Of a DNA stretch of 12,134 bases, positions 1 through 6,676 are shown piece after piece. Source of the stretch: an uncultured Porphyromonadaceae bacterium (GTDB taxonomy: Bacteria; Bacteroidota; Bacteroidia; Bacteroidales; Muribaculaceae); the NCBI GenBank assembly GCA_900555915.1, contig USNC01000018.1, forward strand, positions 1 through 12,134, read 5' to 3'. Position 1 is the first letter of the stretch; every line of letters starts with the position of its first letter. A program made the position numbers and the translations under genes. The notes under the pieces are model-generated. The model had not been told where the DNA came from and searched no databases. It worked only from the letters and a program-made list of their open reading frames with translations.

Positions 1-48
1 CGAGATCGCTCAGTGTCTCGTGGGCTCGGAGATGTGTATAAGAGACAG
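1..48. other. Untrimmed Nextera i7-side adapter (technical sequence)
   Basis: This is library adapter, not genome. Positions 1-6 (CGAGAT) match the end of the Illumina P7 primer. Positions 7-14 (CGCTCAGT) sit where the 8-nt i7 index belongs and match, from memory, Nextera index N724. Positions 15-29 match the Nextera read-2 tail, and 30-48 are the Tn5 mosaic end AGATGTGTATAAGAGACAG. Genomic sequence therefore starts at 49. A plus-strand reading frame that begins in this stretch yields the peptide MSRGLGDVYKRQ, a translation of the adapter. The opposite-strand gene read into it would gain CLLYTSPSPRD. Neither peptide is biological. Confidence 0.98.
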
Positions 49-878
49 ATGAAGTGCATCTTGTCCGGATCGGTGAGTGCCTCATATTCCTTTCTGTACG
101 GACGGAAATCGATTCCGCCATGGAAAAACACCTCAAGATCTGGCCATACGTCGGAAATCTTGTCGGTTCCCTTAATCCGGCACACCTCCTTTATGACAGT
201 CAGAAACCATGAGGGCACGCCGGATATGTTGGTGATGTTCTCACACGAGGCTGCCAGGGAAAGGGCCGGAAGTTTCTCGCTCCAGTCTTCCATCAGAGCG
301 ATGCTCTTTCGCGGCACCCGCACCATATCGGCGAGTTTCGGCATCCTGTCGATAAGCGTTGCACTGAGATCTCCTACCTTCACACCCTCTCTAAGATTGA
401 GCTCGTTGGCGAAACTGCCTCCGAGAATCAGGCTTTTTCCCGAAAAAATCCGGCTTTTCGGGTTCATGCGCAGATAGTGGGCCACAACGTCGCTCGTGCC
501 GGGATAATGGTTATGGCGAAGGCAGTCGTCGGTGATTGGCACAAACTTCGATTTGCCTCCGCTCGTGCCGCTGCTCTGCGCAAACCGGCGGCAGCAGCCT
601 GGCCATAGCACGTCGCGCTCCCCCTCCACCATACGCATGGCGTAGGGACGTATGTCGTCGTATTCCACAGTCGGCACCGCTCCGGTATAGGCCTTAACGA
701 CGTCGCCCGATGCAAGGATGTCGCTGAATCCATAGCGGCGTCCGGCCTCGGTGAGGCGCGCCATGCCGAGCAGCCATTCGAGCTGCCCGCGCTGTAACTC
801 TTCGACGCGGCTGCCCCAGCCGTCGGTGCGACGCGCTCGGGAAGCCATTATATATCGTGCTATCGGCGTAAAATTCAT
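49..878 (-). CDS. GH3-family acyl-adenylate/amido-synthetase-like protein (C-terminal half missing)
   Basis: The N-terminal 276 residues of a GH3 (auxin-responsive promoter family) protein, a branch of the ANL adenylating-enzyme superfamily. Plant members join amino acids to acyl acids through an acyl-adenylate; the substrates of Bacteroidales homologues are unknown to me. Visible family marks are the nucleotide-binding loop SSGTSGGKSKFVPIT (about residues 102-116), the NISGVPSW segment (217-224) and PDLEVFFHGGIDFRPYR (246-262). The gene runs into the adapter at 49, so roughly half of a protein that is usually about 500 aa is absent; this is a contig break, not a natural truncation. I chose the ATG at 878 because MNFTPIARYI resembles GH3 N-termini as I remember them. 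In-frame ATGs at 848 and 917 are alternatives. It lies 123 bp downstream of yidD on the same strand and could be read from the same operon, though the gap leaves room for its own promoter. Family assignment is firm; specific function is unknown. Confidence 0.85.
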
Positions 879-901
879 ATAAAATTCAAAATGGTCTTTT
901 C

Positions 902-927
902 GTGGGGCCTTATCCATCCGCCCCCAC
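902..927. repeat. Short inverted repeat between yidD and the GH3 gene
   Basis: GTGGGG at 902-907 pairs with CCCCAC at 922-927, giving a 6-bp GC-rich stem around a 14-nt loop in the 123-bp gap between yidD and the GH3 gene. No T-run follows it in the minus-strand direction, so it is not a canonical intrinsic terminator. It could attenuate read-through from yidD or be chance. It also overlaps the alternative upstream GH3 start at 917. I see nothing else in this gap, and no clear TAnnTTTG promoter on the minus strand. Confidence 0.3.
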
Positions 928-1001
928 TATCATATAACAACCGGAAGCGGCAATATGCGGAGCCACCGGGCAATTTATGGGAATACTGCGGACGCGGACA
1001 T

Positions 1002-1214
1002 CTACGGCACCGGATCATATCCCGAGCCTCCCCAGGGATGGCACCGCGATATTCTTTTGATGGTAAGCCATCCCCCCTTCAACGCGCCATACTTCCTTAT
1101 GGCCTCTATACCATACTGGCTGCAGGTGGGCACAAAGCGGCAGCTCGGTGGCGTGTGGGGCGATATGGCATACTGGTAGAAGCGGATCAGACCGATAAGC
1201 AGCATCTTTCCCAT
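1002..1214 (-). CDS. yidD: YidD, membrane protein insertion efficiency factor
   Basis: A 70-residue protein that matches the YidD family (DUF37) over its whole length. It starts with a hydrophobic/amphipathic stretch ([16 protein letters not shown]), followed by [15 protein letters not shown] (residues 25-39) and ends [14 protein letters not shown], with cysteines at 25, 31 and 58. YidD is a small inner-membrane-associated protein thought to help the YidC insertase. The ATG at 1214 is one nucleotide past the rnpA stop (1216-1218) and gives the usual family length. An upstream in-frame ATG at 1310 would add 32 residues read out of frame from within rnpA and is rejected. rnpA-yidD adjacency is widely conserved. 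In contrast, yidC lies about 5.5 kb away on the opposite strand. Confidence 0.95.
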   Translation of the reverse strand: MGKMLLIGLIRFYQYAISPHTPPSCRFVPTCSQYGIEAIRKYGALKGGWLTIKRISRCHPWGGSGYDPVP

Positions 1215-1215
1215 A

Positions 1216-1704
1216 TCACACCGCAGCCTCCTGACCGCACGGCGTGTCGTCGCCGTAAAGACGTCTGGATATTTTAGCCAGCGCGCTTTCCACAGCGGCA
1301 CCGACGGCACGCATGTCTGAATTTTCGGTATGCATATATATCAGTGCCAGCGAGAGCGTGCGGGTGCCGGCGTCTGCCTCCACCTTGCGCCGAAGGTCGC
1401 GGTAGCGCAGTCTGAAGGCCTCCCTGATGCGCCGGCGCATCAGGACACGGTCTACGGCATGGCGCCTTTTTTTCTTCGGCACGGTGATCATGAACTGCAC
1501 CGGCGCTATCATGTCGGGAATATCCTCCCTGAATGAACCGGAAAGTTCCTCCTGGGTCAGTGCCCGGTAGGTGACGCGCAATGGGCCGGAATAGACAGAC
1601 CTGCCTTTTTCAAACAGATTCTGCACAAGCGTGCGGTGGCGCAGTTTCGCGCTTTTGCGGAGCGTGAGCCTTTCATCCCCTTTTATGCTTTCACTTTCAA
1701 TCAT
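1216..1704 (-). CDS. rnpA: Ribonuclease P protein component
   Basis: RnpA is the basic protein subunit of RNase P and helps the catalytic RNA remove 5' leaders from pre-tRNAs. The 162-aa product has the family fold signals: [26 protein letters not shown] near residues 12-37, then [16 protein letters not shown] (71-86) and the helix [18 protein letters not shown] (89-106). The usual RNR signature appears as [10 protein letters not shown] (86-95), with Val where E. coli and Bacillus have Asn. It is longer than the common 115-140 aa because of a roughly 20-residue acidic insert (about 50-68) and a C-terminal extension. Its ATG overlaps the end of the HAD gene by 8 nt (ATGATTGA), and yidD begins 1 nt after its stop, so translation is probably coupled. 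No rpmH is adjacent. Confidence 0.93.
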   Translation of the reverse strand: MIESESIKGDERLTLRKSAKLRHRTLVQNLFEKGRSVYSGPLRVTYRALTQEELSGSFREDIPDMIAPVQFMITVPKKKRRHAVDRVLMRRRIREAFRLRYRDLRRKVEADAGTRTLSLALIYMHTENSDMRAVGAAVESALAKISRRLYGDDTPCGQEAAV

Positions 1705-2350
1705 CTTTGAGTGCCAGTTTTAAAATTTCATCTGGAGTGGAGATTATATGGTCGGCATAAGCCTTGCGGAGCTCGTTGACCGGGCGGAAGCCCCATGTCA
1801 CCCCGACCGACGTGACGCAGGCCCTGCGCGCGGTCTCTATGTCAACTGCCGAATCGCCAACGTGCATCGTGGCGCTCTTAGGCGTGGGGTGAGTGAGAAG
1901 CACGGCGAAGTCGATGCTCGGATCGGGCTTGACGGGCCTGTCTTCCACCTGACCGAACACCGCAACAAACGGCACTTCGGGAAAATAATGGTCTATGATG
2001 CGCCGGGCCGCCGATTCGTATTTGTTGGTGGCCACAGCCACCGCTATACCCGCCTGCGTGAGCTGTTCGAGCAACTGCGGTATTCCGGGATAAGGCTTGG
2101 TGAAGTCGGTGCAATGCTCATCGTAGTATGTTCTGAAGAGACCGAGCAGTTCCTCCACTTCTTCCTCGGAAGCGTCAGGCTGGGCTCGCTCTATGAGTTT
2201 GCGCACCCCGTTGCCGACCATATAAGGATATGCCGACAGAGGATGCCTCCTGTATCCTTTGGTCTCCAGGGCAAAATTGCACGCAGTGCCCAGATCCGCT
2301 ATGGTGTCGAGCAGGGTGCCGTCGAGATCGAATATTATGAGTTTCTTCAT
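1697..2350 (-). CDS. HAD-superfamily hydrolase, phosphoglycolate-phosphatase-like
   Basis: A 217-aa cytoplasmic phosphatase of the haloacid dehalogenase superfamily with all four catalytic motifs. Motif I is DLDGTLLDT (residues 8-16; D8 nucleophile, D10 acid/base). Motif II is ATNK (107-110). The motif III lysine is K141 in RPVKPDP. Motif IV is GDSAVD (165-170), which supplies the Mg2+ ligands. The helical cap inserted after motif I (about 17-85) makes it a C1-cap enzyme like Gph, and the length fits phosphoglycolate phosphatase (clears 2-phosphoglycolate, for example from DNA 3'-end repair) or a related sugar-phosphate phosphatase. Substrates cannot be read from sequence in this superfamily. 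The start overlaps the xseA stop by ATGA, and the stop overlaps the rnpA start. Its place after a DNA-repair exonuclease is compatible with a Gph role, but that is inference. Confidence 0.88.
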   Translation of the reverse strand: MKKLIIFDLDGTLLDTIADLGTACNFALETKGYRRHPLSAYPYMVGNGVRKLIERAQPDASEEEVEELLGLFRTYYDEHCTDFTKPYPGIPQLLEQLTQAGIAVAVATNKYESAARRIIDHYFPEVPFVAVFGQVEDRPVKPDPSIDFAVLLTHPTPKSATMHVGDSAVDIETARRACVTSVGVTWGFRPVNELRKAYADHIISTPDEILKLALKDD

Positions 2351-3765
2351 TTTCCTGTAACTTTCGGGTCTGTTTTTCTTACCTGCGATACCAGGATTCC
2401 GCCTGCGGTGGCGGTCTCGATTATATCGCCGTCGGCCACATCCTCCGGTCCACGGATAGATTTCCCGTTTTTACGTGTTATTGAATATCCGCGCTTCAAT
2501 GTCGATTCGGGACTGAGCACGCCGATGAGATTCTCCAGGTTGGCCAGTGCCGTCTTCTCCCTCTCGATCCGCGACGCGGCGGACAGAGCCATAGCATCCG
2601 ACTGCGTGCGAAGCCTCGCGTTTTCCCTCTCCACCAGCGAACCGGAGGCCATACGCAGCGTAGAGGCCATATTCCTCAGTCTTATGTCTTCCCTCCCTGT
2701 GACACTCCCCGCCAGAACCGGGAGCTGGGAGGATATGGCGTGCAGGCGCAGGCGTGCGCCACGCAATGTGGACTCCACGGCTGCAGGGAGCATGGTCTCC
2801 AACCCCTGGAGGCGGATGTGCTCGCCCCGCATACGCTCCGATGCGTAGGTAGCCACTCTTCCGGCGAGATCCGCCGCTCTCTGCCAGTGGGCCCCGACAG
2901 TGTCGATCAGCCAGGCGGCCGCCGCTGTCGGAGTCTTGCACCGAACGCAGGCGATCTCGTCCAGCACACAGCGGTCCCGCTCATGGCCTATGCCCACCAC
3001 TACAGGTATGGGGAAGGTGGCGACACGGCGTGCGAGTTCGAGATTGTCAAATCCCGTCATGTCGGTGGTGGAGCCGCCTCCGCGGATTATCACCACACAG
3101 TCCCATTCCACCAGCGTCCGCGTCTGCTCCACCAGCCTCAGCGCTTCCATGACGCTTGTCGGCGTGCGTTCCCCCTGCATGGCGGCCGGGAAAAGCAGAG
3201 TCAGAAATTCCACTCCGAGCGAATTATGATGCAGCTGATTCTCGAAATCTCCGTATCCGGCGGCTGTGGGGGAGGAAACAACCGCCACTTTAAGGGGCGG
3301 CTGCTCCACTTTAAGGCGCCTGTTGCGCTCGATCACCCCCTCCCCCTGCAGGCGCATGAGGATCTCGCGCCTTATACGCTCGAGGTCGCCCATGGTATAG
3401 GAGGGATTGATCTCACCGACATTGAAGGTCAGACCGTAGTTGATGTGATAGTTTGCACCGCCGAAGAGCATCACCTTCATTCCGTTTGCCAGCCGCTGCC
3501 CCGTGGCTTGGAAAAACCTGGCGCTCAGCGAATGGAATTTCCCGGCCCATATGGTGGCACGCATCCGGGCCACTGTGGCTCCTGAGGCGTCTTTCTCAAG
3601 CAAGGTCATGTAGCAATGTCCGCCGCTCAGGCTCATATCGCTGATTTCGGCCACTACCCATGCTCCAAGAAGCACAGGCTGCCGGCTGATGGCCTGCGCC
3701 ACATATCGCGAGAACTGCGACAATGTCAATGCCGCGGGCATTTCATGTTGGGCTGAATATTCCAT
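2347..3765 (-). CDS. xseA: Exodeoxyribonuclease VII large subunit
   Basis: XseA is the catalytic subunit of exonuclease VII, which degrades single-stranded DNA from both ends into oligonucleotides. The 472-aa product shows an N-terminal OB-fold (about 12-118: LTLSQFSRYVAQAI, GHCYMTL, IWAGKFHSL), then the nuclease domain with VVSSPTAAGYGDF (162-174), IIRGGGS (226-232), GIGHERD (258-264) and KTPTAAAAWLI (277-287). A long helical region rich in Arg and Leu follows, then the C-terminal LSPESTLKRGYSI. Length is normal. The ATG at 3765 gives the longest frame. Met9 (3741) is a good alternative, because conserved sequence begins just after it and it would leave a leader of about 25 nt behind the promoter at 3770-3802. 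No xseB follows; the HAD gene takes that place with an ATGA overlap. It is the first gene of the minus-strand operon and is divergent from tamL. Confidence 0.95.
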   Translation of the reverse strand: MEYSAQHEMPAALTLSQFSRYVAQAISRQPVLLGAWVVAEISDMSLSGGHCYMTLLEKDASGATVARMRATIWAGKFHSLSARFFQATGQRLANGMKVMLFGGANYHINYGLTFNVGEINPSYTMGDLERIRREILMRLQGEGVIERNRRLKVEQPPLKVAVVSSPTAAGYGDFENQLHHNSLGVEFLTLLFPAAMQGERTPTSVMEALRLVEQTRTLVEWDCVVIIRGGGSTTDMTGFDNLELARRVATFPIPVVVGIGHERDRCVLDEIACVRCKTPTAAAAWLIDTVGAHWQRAADLAGRVATYASERMRGEHIRLQGLETMLPAAVESTLRGARLRLHAISSQLPVLAGSVTGREDIRLRNMASTLRMASGSLVERENARLRTQSDAMALSAASRIEREKTALANLENLIGVLSPESTLKRGYSITRKNGKSIRGPEDVADGDIIETATAGGILVSQVRKTDPKVTGK

Positions 3766-3769
3766 ATCG

Positions 3770-3802
3770 CAAAATTAATCAATTTTCGCGAATCCCCCAA
3801 AA
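3770..3802 (-). promoter_or_regulatory. Bacteroidota-type promoter for the xseA operon
   Basis: On the minus strand TTTTG (3802-3798) is followed after exactly 20 nt by TAATTTTG (3777-3770), matching the -33 (TTTG) and -7 (TAnnTTTG) elements of the Bacteroidota primary sigma factor. Expected transcription start is about 3766, directly at the annotated xseA ATG (3765). Either the mRNA is leaderless or translation starts at Met9 (3741). Element spacing equals that of the yidC promoter. Confidence 0.7.
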
Positions 3803-3882
3803 CTGTTTTGCCACAAGCAGCCGCAACTCCCTTTTTCACGCGTTTTCACGCCTTGAACCCCCTATTATTCAAAAATAATGTG

Positions 3883-3890
3883 TAATTTTG
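3883..3890 (+). promoter_or_regulatory. Candidate -7 element upstream of tamL
   Basis: TAATTTTG (followed by C) fits TAnnTTTG and is identical to the -7 boxes of xseA and yidC. Only four bases (CATC) separate it from the tamL ATG, so initiation from it would give a nearly leaderless mRNA. No TTTG is found at the usual 19-21 nt upstream. The nearest TTG (3853-3855) is 27 nt away, which weakens the call. Confidence 0.5.
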
Positions 3891-3894
3891 CATC

Positions 3895-6264
3895 ATGAAT
3901 CATCTCACTCGCCGATCTCTTGCCCGACTCGCATCCCAGGCTCCGCTCATAGGGTTGCTGTTGGCTTTGTGCGCGTGCATTGCGGGGTGCTCCTCAAGCA
4001 AGCACGTGCCCGAAGGCTCCTATCTGCTCGACAAGGTTAGCATCCGGCTTGATTCCGCCTCGGGAAGGGATGACATCGATGTGTCGGAGATGCAGGCTTA
4101 TCTGCGGCAGCAGCCAAACCACAAGATGCTATGGAGCATAAAGTTCCGTCTCGGATTCTACAACATGAGCGGAAAGGACTCGACCAACTGGTGGAACCGC
4201 TGGATGCGAAAACTCGGCGAACCTCCGGTGATCTACAATCCTGAACTCACAGAGGCCGGCACAGGGCAACTGGCCCAGTATCTTGCCAACAAGGGATATT
4301 TCAACGCCACCGTATCGGTCGACTCCACAATCAACGAAGAGAAACGCAAGATCGCGCTAACCTACAATCTGTCGCCGGGAGAACGCAAGATCATATCCTC
4401 GGTGGAATATCAGTTTCCTGACTCTGCAGTGAAAGAAATAGTCATGGCTGACTCCTCGAAGTTCATAACCAAGCCTGGCAACCCGCTGGCTCGCGAACTT
4501 CTTGAGGCTCAACAGTCGATGGTGACAGAGACACTCCGCAACCATGGATATTTCAACTTCACGCAAGACTGCATTACTTTCGTGGCCGACACCACAGCCG
4601 GCTCATCTGACGCCGACCTGACAATGAAGATCAGCGCACCCAGATCATCAAGCCAGCCGCAGGCGGAACTATATTCAAAATACAGGATAAGGAAGGTGAC
4701 GGTGATAGCCGACGCGGAGGCGATCAATGCGGAGAATCCCGCCCTTGCGGTAGGGAAAGACTCCGTGACATACAAAGACATCGACATTCTCTACGCCGAC
4801 TCCCGGTATCTCAGGCCTTCGGTGATAGCCGACAACTGCTTCATCGCGCCCGGCGACACGTATGCACAGAAAGAGGTGGAGCGCACCTACAGGGCTTTCT
4901 CGCGGCTGAACATACTGAAATTCATCAATATCTCGTTTGTCCCGGTCGGCTCGGCAGGCGACGAGGGTTTTCTCGACGCCTATATAATGCTGACTCCCGG
5001 CAGATCGCAGACCGCGAGCGTCGAGCTTGAAGGCACCAATTCAGAAGGCGACCTCGGCATAGCTGTCGGTCTGTCTTACTCTCACCGCAACATCGGAAAG
5101 GGATCGGAGACATTCACCGGCAAGGTGCGGGGCAGCTACGAGTCGATATCCGGAAATCTTGACGGTCTGCTCCACAACCGCTACATGGAATATTCCGCCG
5201 ACCTCGGCATCTCCATACCGGAATTCAAGGCGCCTATTTCGCGGCGAATACGCCGTCGCGTGCAGGCTTCCACCGAGGCCAATTTCTCCATGAGCTATCA
5301 GGAACGCCCGGAATATACACGCATCATATCCACTGCCGGATTCAGCTGGAAGTGGGTCGACTTCCGCAAGCAGAACCAGCACACCTTCACCCCGATAGAT
5401 ATCAACTATGTGTATCTGCCGGCTTCCACCAACGACTTCATCGACCAGATAGCTCCCGACAACCCTCTGCTGCGCTACAGCTACGAAGACCATTTCATCA
5501 TGAGGATGGGCTGGCGCTGGTATCACAGCAACAAGCGCGATCCGGCCCCATGGACCAAGACCTTCCAGCGGAATTTCTATACCGTGAGGTTCAATGCCGA
5601 GATCGCCGGCAATCTTCTTTTCGCCATCTCAAGCATATTCGCTCACAGAAGCGACTTTCATGAGGACCCCTACAAGGTGTTCGGCATCCACTACTCGCAA
5701 TATTTCAGGGTTGAGGCCGACTATGCGTTTCTACACCGCTTCGACGAGCGCAATTCGCTGGCTCTTCGCGCCGGGGTCGGTGTCGGCGTGCCTTACGGCA
5801 ACTCCGAGATGCTTCCTTTCGAGAAGAGATTCTATGGCGGCGGTGCCAACGGCGTGCGCGGATGGGATGTGCGCACTCTCGGCCCCGGAGCTTATCCCGG
5901 ACGCAACTCGGTGAGCGACTTCATCAACCAATGCGGCGACGTGCGTCTGATCATGAGTGCCGAATACCGCGCAAAACTATTCTGGGTGCTCGAACTCGGT
6001 GCCTTCATCGACGCTGGCAACATCTGGACCATCCGCAACTATCCCAACCAGCCAGGCGGCGTATTCCGCTTCAATCGGTTTTACGAGCAGATAGCAGCAT
6101 CCTACGGTCTCGGACTGCGACTCGATTTCGATTATTTCCTTCTTCGCTTCGATGTGGGAATGAAGGCGCATAATCCCGCCATGGGAGAACGTCCGTGGCC
6201 TATCATCTCGCCCAACTGGAAACGCGACTCCTCCTTCCACTTCTCGATCGGCTATCCATTCTGA
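3895..6264 (+). CDS. tamL: Lipidated Omp85/BamA-TamA family outer membrane protein (TamL-like)
   Basis: A 789-aa outer membrane protein. Residues 1-32 form a lipoprotein signal: Arg-rich n-region (TRRSLAR), hydrophobic core (PLIGLLLALCACIAG) and lipobox IAGC with Cys32 as the lipidated residue, followed by SSSKHVPEGSYLL, typical of Bacteroidota TamL. Residues of about 40-400 are POTRA-like and periplasmic (for example QYLANKGYFNATV, YRAFSRLNILKFINISF). The rest is a 16-strand Omp85 barrel with the lid-loop motif VRGW at 654-657 inside YGGGANGVRGWDVRTLGPG, and a C-terminal beta-signal ending in Phe (FHFSIGYPF). TamL is the Bacteroidota counterpart of TamA and works with TamB in outer-membrane homeostasis. 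No tamB is in the window, so its partner must be elsewhere. A related Omp85 branch is possible. No alternative start keeps the signal peptide, so the ATG at 3895 is well supported. It is divergent from xseA. Confidence 0.85.
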   Translation: MNHLTRRSLARLASQAPLIGLLLALCACIAGCSSSKHVPEGSYLLDKVSIRLDSASGRDDIDVSEMQAYLRQQPNHKMLWSIKFRLGFYNMSGKDSTNWWNRWMRKLGEPPVIYNPELTEAGTGQLAQYLANKGYFNATVSVDSTINEEKRKIALTYNLSPGERKIISSVEYQFPDSAVKEIVMADSSKFITKPGNPLARELLEAQQSMVTETLRNHGYFNFTQDCITFVADTTAGSSDADLTMKISAPRSSSQPQAELYSKYRIRKVTVIADAEAINAENPALAVGKDSVTYKDIDILYADSRYLRPSVIADNCFIAPGDTYAQKEVERTYRAFSRLNILKFINISFVPVGSAGDEGFLDAYIMLTPGRSQTASVELEGTNSEGDLGIAVGLSYSHRNIGKGSETFTGKVRGSYESISGNLDGLLHNRYMEYSADLGISIPEFKAPISRRIRRRVQASTEANFSMSYQERPEYTRIISTAGFSWKWVDFRKQNQHTFTPIDINYVYLPASTNDFIDQIAPDNPLLRYSYEDHFIMRMGWRWYHSNKRDPAPWTKTFQRNFYTVRFNAEIAGNLLFAISSIFAHRSDFHEDPYKVFGIHYSQYFRVEADYAFLHRFDERNSLALRAGVGVGVPYGNSEMLPFEKRFYGGGANGVRGWDVRTLGPGAYPGRNSVSDFINQCGDVRLIMSAEYRAKLFWVLELGAFIDAGNIWTIRNYPNQPGGVFRFNRFYEQIAASYGLGLRLDFDYFLLRFDVGMKAHNPAMGERPWPIISPNWKRDSSFHFSIGYPF

Positions 6265-6300
6265 CAAATCCGGCCTTCCGCATTAGAATACCAACAGCCA

Positions 6301-6373
6301 CGCCCCGGAGGGGCGACTCTTCGCCAAACCCCGGGCAAGACAAGGGCCAAAAGCCCGAAGTCGCAGCCCGGGG
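6301..6373 (+). repeat. GC-rich block of nested and crossing inverted repeats downstream of tamL
   Basis: Four complementary pairs occur within 73 nt. A: CGCCCC 6301-6306 with GGGGCG 6310-6315. B: GCGACT plus TCG (6313-6318, 6321-6323) with CGAAGTCGC 6356-6364, a 2-nt bulge. C: CCCCGGGC 6329-6336 with GCCCGGGG 6366-6373, perfect. D: GGGC 6344-6347 with GCCC 6353-6356. B shares bases with A and crosses C, so a pseudoknot or alternative folds are possible. No T-run follows, so it is not a textbook terminator. It may be the tamL 3' end structure, a dispersed intergenic repeat or a structured RNA. Confidence 0.5.
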
Positions 6374-6489
6374 AATCCCAAGCCCAACTATCCTGTGCCC
6401 GCATCGCTCCTTCATCAACACGCGAAAATCACTCGCCCAAAACCGCCCCAGGGTTTCTGAAATTATATGAAATGCGGTCTAATCACCGT

Positions 6490-6523
6490 TAAACTAAACT
6501 TATAAACCCATAAACTCATAAAC
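6490..6523. repeat. Five TAAAC repeats, three at exact 8-nt spacing
   Basis: TAAAC begins at 6490, 6495, 6503, 6511 and 6519. The last three lie in tandem 8-mers ATAAACCC, ATAAACTC and ATAAACTT (6502-6525). They sit just upstream of the yidC -33 element. They could be a protein-binding array or an UP-like AT-rich segment, or simple low-complexity sequence. Confidence 0.45.
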
Positions 6524-6585
6524 TTCAAGTTGAGCCCGCGAAACTTGAATTATTCAAATTTTTTCATTAATTTTGCAACTTGAAT
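6521..6585. promoter_or_regulatory. AACTTGAA motif set overlapping the yidC promoter (candidate operator)
   Basis: AACTTGAA occurs three times: inverted at 6524-6531 (TTCAAGTT) and direct at 6542-6549 and 6577-6584. The two direct copies extend to AACTTGAAT and lie 35 bp apart. The first inverted/direct pair has a 10-nt spacer. The middle copy contains the -33 TTG and is part of the palindrome TTGAATtATTCAA (6545-6557). The third falls at the expected transcription start (about 6579). The arrangement suggests a regulator site; the regulator is unknown. Confidence 0.4.
6545..6575 (+). promoter_or_regulatory. Bacteroidota-type promoter for yidC
   Basis: TTG (6545-6547) is followed after 20 nt by TAATTTTG (6568-6575), matching the -33/-7 consensus with the same spacing as the xseA promoter. 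Transcription should start near 6579, leaving an untranslated leader of about 97 nt before the yidC ATG. That leader contains the imperfect inverted repeat GGCaGATC / GATCcGCC at 6628-6652. Confidence 0.7.
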
Positions 6586-6676
6586 AGCCCCGCGCTATCC
6601 AATGCGACAACTAAAAGTAACAACAACGGCAGATCTCATCGTATGATCCGCCACTTAAAACCTATACTACTCCATA

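Larger units (their letters stand above)
6265..6676. other. Gene-free region between tamL and yidC (412 bp)
   Basis: No convincing gene lies here. The left part (6265-6460) is GC-rich and holds the structured block at 6301-6373, plus a weak 5-bp hairpin (AAACC 6440-6444 with GGTTT 6452-6456). The right part (6465-6676) is AT-rich and holds the TAAAC repeats, the AACTTGAA motif set, the yidC promoter and a leader of about 97 nt. The change in base composition near 6460 separates a tamL 3' region from a yidC 5' region. Confidence 0.7.

Noticed and set aside
13..477. Plus-strand 154-codon reading frame
   Set aside because: It begins inside adapter sequence and runs antisense to the clear GH3 gene; no family features.
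1002..1310. Longer YidD start at 1310
   Set aside because: Would overlap rnpA by nearly 100 nt and add a tail absent from the family; the ATG at 1214 fits family length and gene spacing.
1748..2848. Plus-strand 366-codon reading frame
   Set aside because: Antisense to the HAD gene and xseA, whose motifs are complete; its sequence shows no recognisable domain and it arises from GC-rich codon use on the other strand.
2740..3585. Plus-strand 281-codon reading frame
   Set aside because: Antisense to xseA; Cys/His/Gly-rich translation without family features.
6195..6470. Plus-strand 91-codon reading frame crossing the tamL stop
   Set aside because: Overlaps the tamL C-terminus out of frame and then reads through the GC-rich structured block; no domain and no promoter.
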